A DNA stretch of 64,000 nucleotides from assembly GCF_000934765.1 (NCBI RefSeq), contig NZ_JYNN01000010.1:26048-90047 (forward strand). Reading direction: 5' to 3'. The notes below the pieces were generated by a model. The model ran no database searches, was not told the origin of the DNA, and saw nothing but the letters and a program-made list of their open reading frames with translations. The position numbers and the translations under genes were made by a program. Below, piece after piece: positions 52,619 to 63,333 of the stretch. Numbering within the stretch: the stretch's first letter is position 1; each line of letters begins with the position of its first letter. Origin of the DNA: Thiomicrospira microaerophila. GTDB lineage: Bacteria; Pseudomonadota; Gammaproteobacteria; Thiomicrospirales; Thiomicrospiraceae.

Positions 52619-53943
52619 GATGGTCGCCTTTTGTGCGTTGCGGTTTGATTTAAGGCTTTTAAATGAGCCATTTTAGCGGCTATTTTTATTTCCAACCCCC
52701 GCTCTACCGGCTGATAATAGTCACGCTCAACCATGTTATCAGGAAAGTAACATTCGCCCGCCGCAAAGGCGTCGGGTTCGTCATGCGCATAGCGATAGCC
52801 TTTGCCATAATCCATCCCCTGCATAAGCTTGGTTGGCGCGTTACGCAGATGCAGCGGCACCTCATCAGAGCCATGGTGCTTAATGTCTTTCAGTACCGCT
52901 TTATAGGCCATATATACGGCATTCGATTTAGGCGCAACGGCTAAGTACACCGCCGCTTGTGCCAAGGCTAAATCGCCTTCGGGCGAGCCTAAACGCTCAT
53001 ACGCCTGCGCCGCATTCACCGCAACATCTAATGCGCGCGGGTCGGCATTGGCAATTTCTTCAGACGCCATCCGAATCAAACGACGGGCTAAATACTTAGG
53101 GTCGACCCCACCATCAAGCATCCGCACCAACCAATAGAGCGCGGCATTCGGGTCTGAGCCACGCACCGATTTATGCAGGGCCGAAATTTGATCATAAAAA
53201 GCCTCGCCACCCTTATCAAAGCGGCGAAAACCCGCTTGTACAATTTCACGACAATCCTGTAGCTTCACAACCAGGCCTGGTGGTAAATCGCCCGATTCAG
53301 CGGGTTGCGCAAAGTCGGCTAACTGTTCAATAAAATTAATTAACCGCCGCGCATCGCCATCTGCCGCTTGCACCAAGAGATCTTGCGCATCGTCCGCCAA
53401 ATTAACTGGCATGCCTAAATCTTTCGACAACAAATCCAACGCGCGCGCCAATACTAACTTCAGCTCACCCCAATCCAAAGACTTCAACACATACACCCTT
53501 GCGCGCGATAACAAGGCATTATTTAATTCAAACGAGGGATTTTCAGTGGTGGCGCCGATAAACACAAAAGTGCCGTCTTCGACATAGGGTAGAAACGCAT
53601 CTTGCTGGGATTTATTGAAGCGATGCACCTCATCGACAAACAACAAAGTGCCTTGATTAAATTGTTCACGCTGCGCTTTGGCTTGCTCGACCGCCTTGCG
53701 CACTTCTTTGACCCCATCAAGCACGGCTGACAGATTAATAAACTGTAAATCAGATTGATGAGCAATCAAGCGCGCCAAGGTGGTTTTACCGGTGCCCGGT
53801 GGTCCCCAAAAGATCATCGAATGCAGATGTTTGGAGGCAAACACTTTGGATAGCGCACGGTTTGCGCCCAGCAAGTGGGTTTGACCTACATAGTCAGCTA
53901 GGTTTTGCGGTCTTAAACGGTCAGATAAGGGTTGATAAGCCAT
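52615..53943 (-). CDS. rarA: Replication-associated recombination ATPase RarA (MgsA)
   Basis: Clamp-loader-like AAA+ protein of 442 residues acting at stalled forks. Walker A is GPPGTGKTTLAR near 46-57, Walker B is LLFVDEVHRFNKSQQDAFLPYVE, sensor 1 is FIGATTENPSFELN, and the C-terminal part contains GSDPNAALYWLVRMLDGG. The gene order lolA-rarA-crcB with ftsK upstream resembles many gammaproteobacteria (ftsK-lolA-rarA-serS in E. coli, without serS here). Confidence 0.95.
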   Translation of the reverse strand: MAYQPLSDRLRPQNLADYVGQTHLLGANRALSKVFASKHLHSMIFWGPPGTGKTTLARLIAHQSDLQFINLSAVLDGVKEVRKAVEQAKAQREQFNQGTLLFVDEVHRFNKSQQDAFLPYVEDGTFVFIGATTENPSFELNNALLSRARVYVLKSLDWGELKLVLARALDLLSKDLGMPVNLADDAQDLLVQAADGDARRLINFIEQLADFAQPAESGDLPPGLVVKLQDCREIVQAGFRRFDKGGEAFYDQISALHKSVRGSDPNAALYWLVRMLDGGVDPKYLARRLIRMASEEIANADPRALDVAVNAAQAYERLGSPEGDLALAQAAVYLAVAPKSNAVYMAYKAVLKDIKHHGSDEVPLHLRNAPTKLMQGMDYGKGYRYAHDEPDAFAAGECYFPDNMVERDYYQPVERGLEIKIAAKMAHLKALNQTATHKRRPS

Positions 53944-53952
53944 CGCAATACA

Positions 53953-54567
53953 CTAGATCTCACCAAACAAATCGGCGTTTTGCGGCACAGAAAAACGGAA
54001 GGCGCTTGGCGAAATCGGTTGATTAAGCTGAATATTTTCAAACCGCACCTTGGTAACATTATCCGCACTCTGATACATCCACACCTGCTGCATCACCCCG
54101 TCTTTTAAACCAATTTCAATGCTTTGAAAAAACGTATTGCCTCGTGGACGTAAGTTGTACCAAGTTAAACCCGCTCGATTACCTGCTGAAATAATACGAT
54201 AAGCCTGCTCAATCGGTTCTTCAAACAATAACCAAGCTAAGGGAATATCATTTTGAATTTCCGCCACCGGGCGCACCGACACCTGGTTCAACTCCACATC
54301 ATGCACCCATAAGCGTATCCCATCGACAATGATATGCTGCTCTTCAGGTTTTTGGTAGTTCCAGCGCATCAGGCCGGGGCGCATTAAATCAAACGTACCC
54401 GATGAAACTTCTTTACGAAAGAAATATTCCTCTTCTCGCTCCTGCACAAAATCGGCGCTAAATGTTTTTAATTGATCCACTGCTTGCTGCAAAGGATGCA
54501 CCTGCCCCACTACCAGGCCTGGTAGTAAAAACCCAATCAACCCCAACGCATAAAATAATTTTCTCAT
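53953..54567 (-). CDS. lolA: Outer-membrane lipoprotein carrier LolA
   Basis: Periplasmic chaperone of 204 residues that carries lipoproteins from the LolCDE complex to LolB. The signal peptide is MRKLFYALGLIGFLLPGLVVGQ. The mature part has LKTFSADFVQERE, GTFDLMRPGLMRWNYQKPEEQHIIVDG and the tail FRFSVPQNADLF. The signal peptide codons contain a CCAGGCCTGG copy (PGLV). It lies 10 bp after ftsK. Confidence 0.95.
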   Translation of the reverse strand: MRKLFYALGLIGFLLPGLVVGQVHPLQQAVDQLKTFSADFVQEREEEYFFRKEVSSGTFDLMRPGLMRWNYQKPEEQHIIVDGIRLWVHDVELNQVSVRPVAEIQNDIPLAWLLFEEPIEQAYRIISAGNRAGLTWYNLRPRGNTFFQSIEIGLKDGVMQQVWMYQSADNVTKVRFENIQLNQPISPSAFRFSVPQNADLFGEI

Positions 54568-54577
54568 ATCCCTTCCT

Positions 54578-57358
54578 TTAATCAGATTTTGGCACTAAGA
54601 CTTCACGATTGCCATTGGCTTGCATCGTCGATACCACGCCTGCTGACTCCATCGCTTCAACAATTCGCGCCGCGCGGTTATAACCAATTTTAAACCGTCG
54701 CTGTACCGATGAAATCGATACCCGACCACTTTGCACTACAAATTCGACCGCTTCATCATAAATTACATCTTGCTCGGCATCGGCTGGATCACCCGCTGCG
54801 CCGCCTTCTGACATCACCGAGTCGGGATCGCGGGTAATCGCTTCAAGATACTGTGGTGCGCCCTGCTGCTTAATAAAGTCCACCACGCGATGCACCTCAT
54901 CGTCCGACACAAAGGCGCCGTGCACGCGAATCGGCGAACCACTACCTGGGGGCAAATACAACATATCTCCCATGCCTAATAACTGCTCCGCCCCCATCTG
55001 GTCGAGTACGGTGCGCGAGTCAATTTTTGAGGACACTTGGAACGAAATACGGGTTGGAATATTGGCTTTTATCAAACCCGTAATCACGTTAACTGACGGA
55101 CGTTGGGTGGCCAGAATTAAATGAATCCCTGAAGCACGCGCCTTTTGCGCCAAACGCGCAATCAGCTCTTCGACCTTTTTACCGACCACCATAATCATGT
55201 CTGCAAATTCATCAATCACCACCACAATATAGGGCAGTGGCACAAGCGTGGGCGGCGCATCTGACATTTCAAAACTCAGGGTTTTGGCTTGTTCATACAA
55301 GGGATCCGGAATTGGCTCGCCCTTATCAATCGCCGCCTGCACCTTTTCATTAAAGCCGGCAATATTTCTAACGCCCATTTTCGCCATTAACATATAACGA
55401 CGGTCCATTTCAAATACACACCAACGCAACGCGTTCGCTGCATCCGACATATCGGTCACCACCGGGGTTAATAAATGTGGAATATCCTCATAAATTGAGA
55501 GTTCCAACATTTTAGGGTCCACCATGATCAAGCGCACATCCTTAGCCGTGCTTTTATACAGCATACTCAAAATCATGCTGTTTACCCCAACCGACTTCCC
55601 TGAACCCGTGGTACCCGCTACCAGCACATGCGGCATTTTGGCTAGATTTGCCACCACGGGCTTGCCCGAAATATCCTTACCTAAACCCAAAGTCAAAGGC
55701 GCACTGCTGTTCTGAAAGGCCTCTGAAGACAAAATATCGCTAAAGCCAACAATCTCACGTTTAGCATTCGGAATTTCAATTCCCACACAGGATTTACCTG
55801 GAATCACATCCACCACACGCACCGCCTGTACCGCCAGCGCGCGCGCTAAATCTTTTGATAAGTTCGATATTTGGCTCACCTTCACACCGGGGGCGGGCAT
55901 CAGCTCAAAGCTGGTTACCACGGGCCCAGGCAAAACCGCCTCAACCGTTACTGTCACACCGAACTCCTGCAAGCGTGTTTCAAGTAACAAAGACATGGAT
56001 TGCAATTCTTCTTCCGAATAAGCATCGTCATACACCGGTGCGGGATCTAATAAAGACAAACAGGGTAACTCCGGCTCTTTGACTTGATAGTTCGCTGAAT
56101 CCGCGCGGTATTTAGGCTCAACCGCCACCGCACCCTGTTGCGCCAAGCTCGGCGCTGACTGAACACTATCAGGTGTCATATCGGGGGGCGGCGGAACTTC
56201 CGAGCTAGAGGGCGCCGCCACTGGGCGCGTATCTTGATTGTCAAACGCATGAACAGCACTAGGCGCCGTATAAAAAGATGTTTGCGCCGGCGGCACGTCT
56301 TCGGCGCGCAAAACCGGTTGCGGTTGTGCTTGCGGTTGTGCTTGCGGTTGTGCTTGCGGTTGTGCTTGCGGTTGTGCTTGCGGTTGTGCTTGCGGTTGCG
56401 GTTGCGTCACAGGTTCTTCCTGCGCTGGATTCACGAAGCTAGGTTCTGGCGTGTTTAGCATAGCCTCGGTGGGCGAGTGCAGGTCATTATTATGCGCCTT
56501 AGGCGAAACCGGTGGCATCGGCTGATTTAACACCTCCGCACGCTGGGCATCGAGCACCTGCTTGCGTTTAAGCTTTTGTGCTTTGACTTTTAGGCCTTGT
56601 TCTCGCGTTTGCTTAATCCATTGCATCAACCTTGTTTTTAGGTTCAGATCCGCCCATGCGTTTGCCAGTGTATTGCCTCGCCATTTATCTATAGGCAAAC
56701 GCGCCAGAATCGCTTCTATCACCCACCAAACGCCTCGCCCTGTTGCCTCTGTAATCGCTAACCAAGATTGACCGATTAACATACTCACGCCGACAGCAAA
56801 TAACACTAACAGCACCAGCGTCGTCGCCAGTAAATCAAAGGCACCGATCAACAACACACTCAGTTCGTAACCCAGCACACCACCTGAAAAATAAGGCAAA
56901 GTCACCAACCAATTCTCAGGCGCCAAAAATAAACTTGCCATCGCTGAACCCGATAAGACAATCAAGACTAAACCGCTTAAACTAAGCAGGAGTCGTCCCC
57001 AGTCAAAATCAGGCGTGGCGCGAATTTTTAACGTAACCCAGCCCGCCATTAAAATGCCAAATGGCCAAGCAAAACCAAATACACCAAACAGGTAAAGAAT
57101 AAACGAGGACAACCATGCCCCTGTCGCGCCACCATAGTTGAAATAGTTATCGACCGCACCCACGCGCTGGAACCCTGGATCATCAGGGTGATAGCTAAAT
57201 AACACGACAAACAAAAAAATAGCTAAACTGATACAGCTTAGCAACACCACATCTTTCAATAGCCAATTCCAACGCGCCCATTTTGGGCGCCCCTGCTGTT
57301 CGAAATCTTGATTGTCATTAGAATTAAATAAAGCCAAAATACATCCTAAATTGTGCAA
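54578..57358 (-). CDS. ftsK: DNA translocase FtsK
   Basis: Septal chromosome pump of 926 residues. Four or five membrane helices lie in the first 210 residues, then a linker with a (QPQA) repeat, then the motor with Walker [13 protein letters not shown], Walker [15 protein letters not shown] and [25 protein letters not shown]. The C-terminal gamma domain ([32 protein letters not shown]) reads orienting sequences on DNA. The linker is much shorter than in E. coli. The start is uncertain: ATG 57358 lacks a good SD, while an in-frame TTG at residue 8 has AGGA upstream. Confidence 0.95.
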   Translation of the reverse strand: MHNLGCILALFNSNDNQDFEQQGRPKWARWNWLLKDVVLLSCISLAIFLFVVLFSYHPDDPGFQRVGAVDNYFNYGGATGAWLSSFILYLFGVFGFAWPFGILMAGWVTLKIRATPDFDWGRLLLSLSGLVLIVLSGSAMASLFLAPENWLVTLPYFSGGVLGYELSVLLIGAFDLLATTLVLLVLFAVGVSMLIGQSWLAITEATGRGVWWVIEAILARLPIDKWRGNTLANAWADLNLKTRLMQWIKQTREQGLKVKAQKLKRKQVLDAQRAEVLNQPMPPVSPKAHNNDLHSPTEAMLNTPEPSFVNPAQEEPVTQPQPQAQPQAQPQAQPQAQPQAQPQAQPQPVLRAEDVPPAQTSFYTAPSAVHAFDNQDTRPVAAPSSSEVPPPPDMTPDSVQSAPSLAQQGAVAVEPKYRADSANYQVKEPELPCLSLLDPAPVYDDAYSEEELQSMSLLLETRLQEFGVTVTVEAVLPGPVVTSFELMPAPGVKVSQISNLSKDLARALAVQAVRVVDVIPGKSCVGIEIPNAKREIVGFSDILSSEAFQNSSAPLTLGLGKDISGKPVVANLAKMPHVLVAGTTGSGKSVGVNSMILSMLYKSTAKDVRLIMVDPKMLELSIYEDIPHLLTPVVTDMSDAANALRWCVFEMDRRYMLMAKMGVRNIAGFNEKVQAAIDKGEPIPDPLYEQAKTLSFEMSDAPPTLVPLPYIVVVIDEFADMIMVVGKKVEELIARLAQKARASGIHLILATQRPSVNVITGLIKANIPTRISFQVSSKIDSRTVLDQMGAEQLLGMGDMLYLPPGSGSPIRVHGAFVSDDEVHRVVDFIKQQGAPQYLEAITRDPDSVMSEGGAAGDPADAEQDVIYDEAVEFVVQSGRVSISSVQRRFKIGYNRAARIVEAMESAGVVSTMQANGNREVLVPKSD
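56328..56402. repeat. 12-bp tandem repeat in ftsK
   Basis: Six or so copies of TTGCGGTTGTGC (plus strand) encode the PQAQ repeat of the FtsK linker. Such repeats vary in number between strains by slippage. Confidence 0.85.
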
Positions 57359-57458
57359 AATTATGCGAGTTACCCATGCTAACTCGCGGTGAGCCTAAAA
57401 AACTGCTAGAATTTTAACACAATTGACGCTTTAAACAGCGGCTAGCAACGCAACAACC

Positions 57459-57477
57459 TACAATAATTATCATTATA
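57459..57477. promoter_or_regulatory. Fur-box-like sequence before trxB
   Basis: TACAATAATTATCATTATA matches 15 of 19 positions of the textbook Fur box, with a strong right half (ATTATCATTAT). It lies 13 bp before the trxB start codon. The region is A+T-rich, so chance is possible. Confidence 0.3.
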
Positions 57478-57478
57478 A

Positions 57479-58447
<969 letters not shown>

Positions 58448-58486
58448 CCTCGCCGCCTATCGGCGCAGGCTTGTTGAAACGAATCG

Positions 58487-59128
58487 ATGAACAAACTCAA
58501 ACGACAACAGATTTTTGACCGATTGGCGGTAGCCATTCCTGAGCCGGTGACTGAACTCCATTACAGCTCACCTTTTGAGCTGCTGATCGCGGTGATTTTA
58601 TCGGCGCAGGCGACGGATAAAGGCGTGAATATCGCCACCGCCAAGCTGTTTCCCATCGCCAATACGCCTGAAGCTATCTACGCATTAGGTGTGGACGGCC
58701 TCAAACACTATATTAAAACGATTGGGCTGTTTAACACCAAAGCCGAAAATATTATTAAAGCCTGCAAAATGCTGGTTGAATTGCACGCTAGCGAAGTGCC
58801 TCAAACCCGTGAGGCACTTGAAGCCCTGCCCGGTGTTGGGCGTAAAACCGCCAATGTGGTGCTCAATACCGCGTTTGGACAGATAGCAGTGGCGGTCGAT
58901 ACCCATATTTTCCGGGTATCGAATCGCACCAAGATTGCGCCCGGCAAAGATGTACTAGAAGTTGAGAAAAAACTGTTAAAATTCACCCCCAAAGAACACT
59001 TGATGGACGCCCATCACCTTCTTATTCTGCATGGTCGCTATACGTGCATGGCGCGAAAACCACGCTGTGGTAGCTGTGTTATTTTTGATTTATGCGAATT
59101 TAAAGACAAAGAAAAATACGCTGAATAA
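58487..59128 (+). CDS. nth: Endonuclease III
   Basis: Base-excision-repair glycosylase/AP lyase of 213 residues for oxidised pyrimidines. The helix-hairpin-helix LPGVGRKTANVV carries the catalytic lysine, the catalytic aspartate is in VDTHIFRVSNR, and the C-terminal [4Fe-4S] cluster is C-X6-C-X2-C-X5-C (CMARKPRCGSCVIFDLC). It lies 39 bp after trxB, possibly cotranscribed. Confidence 0.96.
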   Translation: MNKLKRQQIFDRLAVAIPEPVTELHYSSPFELLIAVILSAQATDKGVNIATAKLFPIANTPEAIYALGVDGLKHYIKTIGLFNTKAENIIKACKMLVELHASEVPQTREALEALPGVGRKTANVVLNTAFGQIAVAVDTHIFRVSNRTKIAPGKDVLEVEKKLLKFTPKEHLMDAHHLLILHGRYTCMARKPRCGSCVIFDLCEFKDKEKYAE

Positions 59129-59141
59129 GCGCATTTTACAA

Positions 59142-59151
59142 CCAGGCCTGG
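59142..59151. repeat. Intergenic CCAGGCCTGG palindrome
   Basis: Second intergenic copy, 14 bp after the nth stop, in ACAACCAGGCCTGGTTAT. Confidence 0.85.
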
Positions 59152-59193
59152 TTATGAAATAGCCTTATTTGTCACAAAAAGGTCATCTTTATT

Positions 59194-59622
59194 ATGTACA
59201 CTTCTGAACGCGACAAATTGCGCCAACACTATGCCGATATTTGGCAGAAGGCGCGACTCAATCAACCACTGGATGCGCTTGAACAGCAAATTGCGATTGT
59301 GATTGAGCAGCACCCGGAATACCATCAAATGTTGGCTAACCGCCAGCATATTAAAAATGAATACCTCCCTGAAATGGGTGAAACCAATCCATTTTTACAT
59401 ATGGGGATGCATTTAGGTATCCGCGAACAGGTCGCAACAGACCGCCCCGCTGGCATTGCGCATGTCCATAGAGTGTTAACACTCCAGTTTGGCAGCCAAC
59501 TGGACGCCGAACATCTGATGATGGATTGCTTAGCAGAAGCACTCTGGAACAGTCAAAAAAACCAACAAGCACCTGACGAGATCGCCTATCATGCTTGCTT
59601 ACAAAAACTGATTAAAGGATAA
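59194..59622 (+). CDS. DUF1841 family protein
   Basis: A 142-residue soluble protein. Characteristic parts are NPFLHMGMHLGIREQVATDRP and HRVLTLQFGSQLDAEHLMMDCLAEALW with conserved His and Glu residues. This is a proteobacterial family without a known function. It is followed after 5 bp by a small membrane protein gene and then the sdh operon. Confidence 0.88.
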   Translation: MYTSERDKLRQHYADIWQKARLNQPLDALEQQIAIVIEQHPEYHQMLANRQHIKNEYLPEMGETNPFLHMGMHLGIREQVATDRPAGIAHVHRVLTLQFGSQLDAEHLMMDCLAEALWNSQKNQQAPDEIAYHACLQKLIKG

Positions 59623-59627
59623 CACTC

Positions 59628-59840
59628 ATGCTCTTCAACCCTGTTAAACGCGCACTGCGCAATGGTATTTTTCTAAGTATCGCTGTGGGGATTATTGTTG
59701 GCTGGCAAGGCGAATCCATCTGGAATGCATTGACCAGCGCGCTATTCACCTTTGCCATTATCACCCCCGCTTTTTGGCTTTCTTATAAATGGGCGAATAA
59801 ACTCGCCGCTAAGCACCGCGACAAGGACACCACTCACTAA
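59628..59840 (+). CDS. Small two-helix membrane protein
   Basis: A 70-residue protein with two hydrophobic stretches (about 12-26 GIFLSIAVGIIVGW and 37-52 ALFTFAIITPAFWLSY) and a charged C-terminal tail. SD AAAGGA lies 6 nt before ATG 59628, and the gene is coupled to the DUF1841 gene. I recognise no family. Confidence 0.7.
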   Translation: MLFNPVKRALRNGIFLSIAVGIIVGWQGESIWNALTSALFTFAIITPAFWLSYKWANKLAAKHRDKDTTH

Positions 59841-59916
59841 AATTGGTTTTGCAATTGAGGGGCTTATCGACTTAGAATAGAAACCATTATGTTAGTTACT
59901 GATCGGAGTGATGCTT

Positions 59917-60309
59917 ATGATGCCGCGCCAAGATCCACGCCCTGTTAACCTCAGTCTTCGGCATTTTCGCTTTCCACCGAATGCGATTTTGTCGATTAGC
60001 CATCGTGTAACAGGCGTTTTACTGGTTGCTACCCTGCTGGGTTGGTTAGTCTGGTTAAACCTTGTAATGTTCGAACCCAGCCGCCTTCCTAGCCACCAGG
60101 CCTGGTTGTTGAGCGGTGCTGGCAAAGTCTTTTTATCCCTATTTTGGTTGGCTTTAGCCTTTCACTGGTTGGCTGGCCTACGCCATCTCTTGATTGAATT
60201 CTGCCTAAACAAACGCCTAACCGCCTTTATCCGCAGTGAATCCGCCGTCTGGCTGCTACTCGGTCTATGGTTCACGCTCAGCCTGTTTGCGCTGCTAAGG
60301 ATTTGGTAA
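59917..60309 (+). CDS. sdhC: Succinate dehydrogenase cytochrome b subunit
   Basis: Membrane anchor of complex II, about 130 residues with three helices. The quinone-site block ILSISHRVTGVLL contains the conserved Ser and Arg, and the haem histidine lies in AFHWLAGLRHLLIEF. The start ATG 59917 is chosen because GGAG lies 8 nt before; GTG 59908 and ATGs at 59911 and 59920 are in frame. The stop overlaps the sdhD start by one base. Confidence 0.92.
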   Translation: MMPRQDPRPVNLSLRHFRFPPNAILSISHRVTGVLLVATLLGWLVWLNLVMFEPSRLPSHQAWLLSGAGKVFLSLFWLALAFHWLAGLRHLLIEFCLNKRLTAFIRSESAVWLLLGLWFTLSLFALLRIW

Positions 60310-60629
60310 TGCGCTTAACAGGAAAACGTGCTTTTGTTTGGCAACAAGTCTCCGCCGCTTATCTGGCGCTCTATACACCCTATTTAGTTTGGCTAAGCCT
60401 CACCCAATCCATTGGCTCGCTAGCCGATTTATTTTCGCCCTCGCTATTAGTGCCCAGCCTGATTGCACTGATTTTGCTGCTTATTCATGCCTGGGTGGGG
60501 TTGCGTGATGTGATGATCGACTACTTACCACGCCCTCACCTGAGCGGATTGCTGCGCGGCCTGCTCGTTCTGCTTATATTGATTGGCTTGAATTTAGCCT
60601 GGCTTCTAACCCAAGGATTAACACTATGA
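60309..60629 (+). CDS. sdhD: Succinate dehydrogenase membrane anchor subunit
   Basis: A 106-residue second anchor with three helices. HAWVGLRDVMIDYLPRP carries the expected haem histidine and the Asp-Tyr pair of the quinone site. ATG 60309 overlaps the sdhC stop (TAATG), and its own stop overlaps sdhA by 4 bp. Confidence 0.92.
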   Translation: MRLTGKRAFVWQQVSAAYLALYTPYLVWLSLTQSIGSLADLFSPSLLVPSLIALILLLIHAWVGLRDVMIDYLPRPHLSGLLRGLLVLLILIGLNLAWLLTQGLTL

Positions 60630-62425
60630 AACAGGCGCAGTTTGATGCCGTGATTATCGGTGCAGGCGGTGCGGGTTTGCGCGCCGCACTGCAGTTAGCG
60701 CAATCCAATGTCAAGGTGGCGGTGGTGTCCAAGGTGTTTCCTACGCGCTCCCATACCGTCGCCGCCCAGGGTGGCATTAATGCCGCACTGGGTAATGTCT
60801 CAGAAGACAACTGGCATTGGCATATGTTTGACACCATCAAAGGCAGTGACTATTTAGGCGACCAAGACGCGATTGAGTTTATGTGCCGCGAAGCGGTCGA
60901 GATTGTGCGCGAATTGGAGCACTTTGGTGTCCCCTTTTCACGGTTAGATTCAGGAAAAATCTACCAACGCCCGTTTGGTGGTCAAAGCCAACACTTTGGC
61001 GAAAGCCAAGCAACACGCACCTGCGCCGCCGCTGATCGCACGGGTCACGCGATACTCCACAGCCTCTACCAACAAAACCTACAAGTCGGCACCCATTTTT
61101 TCAATGAACACCTCGCCCTAGACCTCATTAAAGACGAACAACACCAGATCGCGGCCATAATGAGCCTCGATATTCAAACCGGTGAATACCACCTGTTACG
61201 CGCCAACCAATTTTTAATCGCCACCGGTGGCGCGGGGCAATTATTTCGCACCAACACCAATGCGATGATTAACACCGGTGATGGGCTTGGCATGGTTTTA
61301 CGCGCCGGCTTGCCGTTAATGGATATGGAGTTTTGGCAGTTCCACCCGACGGGTGTGGCAGGCAAGGGCATGTTGATTTCCGAAGGCGCGCGCGGTGAGG
61401 GCGGTGTGTTGCGTAATGCGCAAGGCGAAGCCTTTATGCAACGCTATGCGCCAAAAGTGAAAGACTTGGCTTCACGCGATGTCGTATCGCGTGCGATTGC
61501 GATTGAAATTCAACAAGGCCGTGGTTGCGGCGAACACAAGGATTATATTGAACTCGATTTAACCCACCTAGACCCAGAGATGATTAAAACACGGCTGCCC
61601 GGCATCCGCGACATCAGCCTGACCTTTACCGGTCAAGACCCGATTAATAGCCCGATTCCCATTCATCCAAGCTGTCACTATATGATGGGCGGCATCCCGA
61701 CCAACCTGCACGGCCAAGTGCTCACTAAGCAGGATGGACAGATGCATGCGCTGCCCAACCTCTATGCCATCGGCGAAGCAGCCTGTGTATCGGTTCATGG
61801 TGCAAACCGTTTAGGCGGTAACTCCTTATTAGATATCGTAGTTTTTGGGCGCGAAGCCGCCCGCCATATGCAACAACAAACCCAGTTAGGCTCTGCATCC
61901 GACCTACCACTACAAATGCAACAGGTTGAGCAACGCATCCATAAATGGCAACGAGCGTTATCAAATAACGCGTCACCAAATAACACGCCTCTTAGCGCAA
62001 ACATCAACGATAACGCCGATTCAATCTATCTGATTAAACAAGACCTGCAACGCATCATGGAGCAACACTGTGGCGTGTTCCGCGATGCCCCCAACTTGGC
62101 CGCAGGGCTACCGAAATTGGATGCACTGGCAGAACGCTTGAATAAAGTAGGCTTAGAAGACAGCGCACAGGTATTCAACCTAGAGCGTGTTCAAGCCTTT
62201 GAACTAGAAAACCTGCTTGCATTGGGCTATGCCACCCTGCATAGTGCGCTGTCACGCCAAGAAAGCCGAGGCGCACACAGTCGGGTTGATTTTCCAGAAC
62301 GTGATGACCAGGCCTGGTTGAAACATACCTTGTATTTTAGCGAAAATCACCGAATAGATGACAAACCAGTTAACCTCAGCCCCTTAACGGTTGACGGATT
62401 TAAACCTAAACCACGTGTTTATTAG
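60626..62425 (+). CDS. sdhA: Succinate dehydrogenase flavoprotein subunit
   Basis: Catalytic subunit of complex II, 599 residues. FAD loop GAGGAGLRAALQLA (12-25), covalent-FAD histidine in TRSHTVAAQGGINAALG, substrate/active-site blocks QFHPTGVAGKGMLISEGARGEGG, HPSCHYMMGGIPTN and HGANRLGGNSLLDIVVFGR. The C-terminal SRGAHSRVDFPERDD region is normal and includes a palindrome copy at DDQAWL. Confidence 0.97.
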   Translation: MKQAQFDAVIIGAGGAGLRAALQLAQSNVKVAVVSKVFPTRSHTVAAQGGINAALGNVSEDNWHWHMFDTIKGSDYLGDQDAIEFMCREAVEIVRELEHFGVPFSRLDSGKIYQRPFGGQSQHFGESQATRTCAAADRTGHAILHSLYQQNLQVGTHFFNEHLALDLIKDEQHQIAAIMSLDIQTGEYHLLRANQFLIATGGAGQLFRTNTNAMINTGDGLGMVLRAGLPLMDMEFWQFHPTGVAGKGMLISEGARGEGGVLRNAQGEAFMQRYAPKVKDLASRDVVSRAIAIEIQQGRGCGEHKDYIELDLTHLDPEMIKTRLPGIRDISLTFTGQDPINSPIPIHPSCHYMMGGIPTNLHGQVLTKQDGQMHALPNLYAIGEAACVSVHGANRLGGNSLLDIVVFGREAARHMQQQTQLGSASDLPLQMQQVEQRIHKWQRALSNNASPNNTPLSANINDNADSIYLIKQDLQRIMEQHCGVFRDAPNLAAGLPKLDALAERLNKVGLEDSAQVFNLERVQAFELENLLALGYATLHSALSRQESRGAHSRVDFPERDDQAWLKHTLYFSENHRIDDKPVNLSPLTVDGFKPKPRVY

Positions 62426-62437
62426 GAGATAGCGAAT

Positions 62438-63136
62438 ATGGAATTTATTATTTATCGCTTTAACCCTGAAACCGACAAAGCACCCTACAACCAAACTTAT
62501 CAGCTCGATAAAACGCAAATCAAGCCTGGCATGATGTTGCTCGATGCATTAAAACACCTAAAGCAACAAGACCCGAGCCTTAGCTTCCGTAGCTCCTGCC
62601 AAGAAGGCGTGTGCGGTTCGGATGGCGTTAACGCCAATGGTCAAAACAAACTCGCCTGTATTACGCCGCTAAGCGAGCTAGGCAATAAGATTAGCTTACG
62701 CCCTTTACCGGGTTTGCCAGTGATTCGTGATCTTGTGGTAGATATGACGCAATTTTACGAACATTACGAGCGCGTAGCGCCTTATTTACAAGCGGATGAA
62801 TTCAATGCGGACGTTGAGCATTTACAAACGCCGATGGAACGCGCCAAGCTCGATGGACATTATGAATGCATTCTATGCGGCTGTTGCACCACTAGCTGCC
62901 CGTCTTTTTGGTGGAATCCTGATAAGTTTGCCGGCCCTGCCGCCCTACTTGCGGCACACCGATTTGTGGTTGATAGCCGCGATATTCAACCCAAGCAACG
63001 ACTCAAGCAGCTCGATGATGCCTATACCACTTTCCGCTGCCGCAACATTCAAAACTGCACCGCCAGCTGCCCAAAAGGACTCGACCCCAGCGCGGCGATT
63101 TCTGATTTAAAACATCGAATAATCAATGATGACTAA
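62438..63136 (+). CDS. sdhB: Succinate dehydrogenase iron-sulfur subunit
   Basis: A 232-residue subunit with three clusters. The [2Fe-2S] ligands lie in CQEGVCGSDG and the later C of KLACITP. The [4Fe-4S] and [3Fe-4S] ligands lie in CILCGCCTTSCPSFWW and CRNIQNCTASCPKGLDP. It follows sdhA by 12 bp with GGAG before the ATG. Confidence 0.97.
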   Translation: MEFIIYRFNPETDKAPYNQTYQLDKTQIKPGMMLLDALKHLKQQDPSLSFRSSCQEGVCGSDGVNANGQNKLACITPLSELGNKISLRPLPGLPVIRDLVVDMTQFYEHYERVAPYLQADEFNADVEHLQTPMERAKLDGHYECILCGCCTTSCPSFWWNPDKFAGPAALLAAHRFVVDSRDIQPKQRLKQLDDAYTTFRCRNIQNCTASCPKGLDPSAAISDLKHRIINDD

Positions 63137-63211
63137 CAGATATACTGAGTGCAATCGAAAGTGCTGTCTACATTATTACAGCTCCCATTCCTGCGTCATC
63201 CCTGCCTACGC

Positions 63212-63240
63212 CGTCACCCTGCGACTTCGCGCAGGGTGAC
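63212..63240. repeat. Short family B repeat
   Basis: GTCACCCTGCGACTTCGCGCAGGGTGAC, a compact inverted repeat related to 1859-1921 and 23857-23924, in the gap after sdhB. It may also act as a terminator stem. Confidence 0.65.
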
Positions 63241-63333
63241 AGGGCAGTGAAATATCTGGGTTAAAGATGACACTCACTTGCGAATCGTCACATAACTCAC
63301 TACAATTGCCCTATTATCTACGAGGGTAACCGC

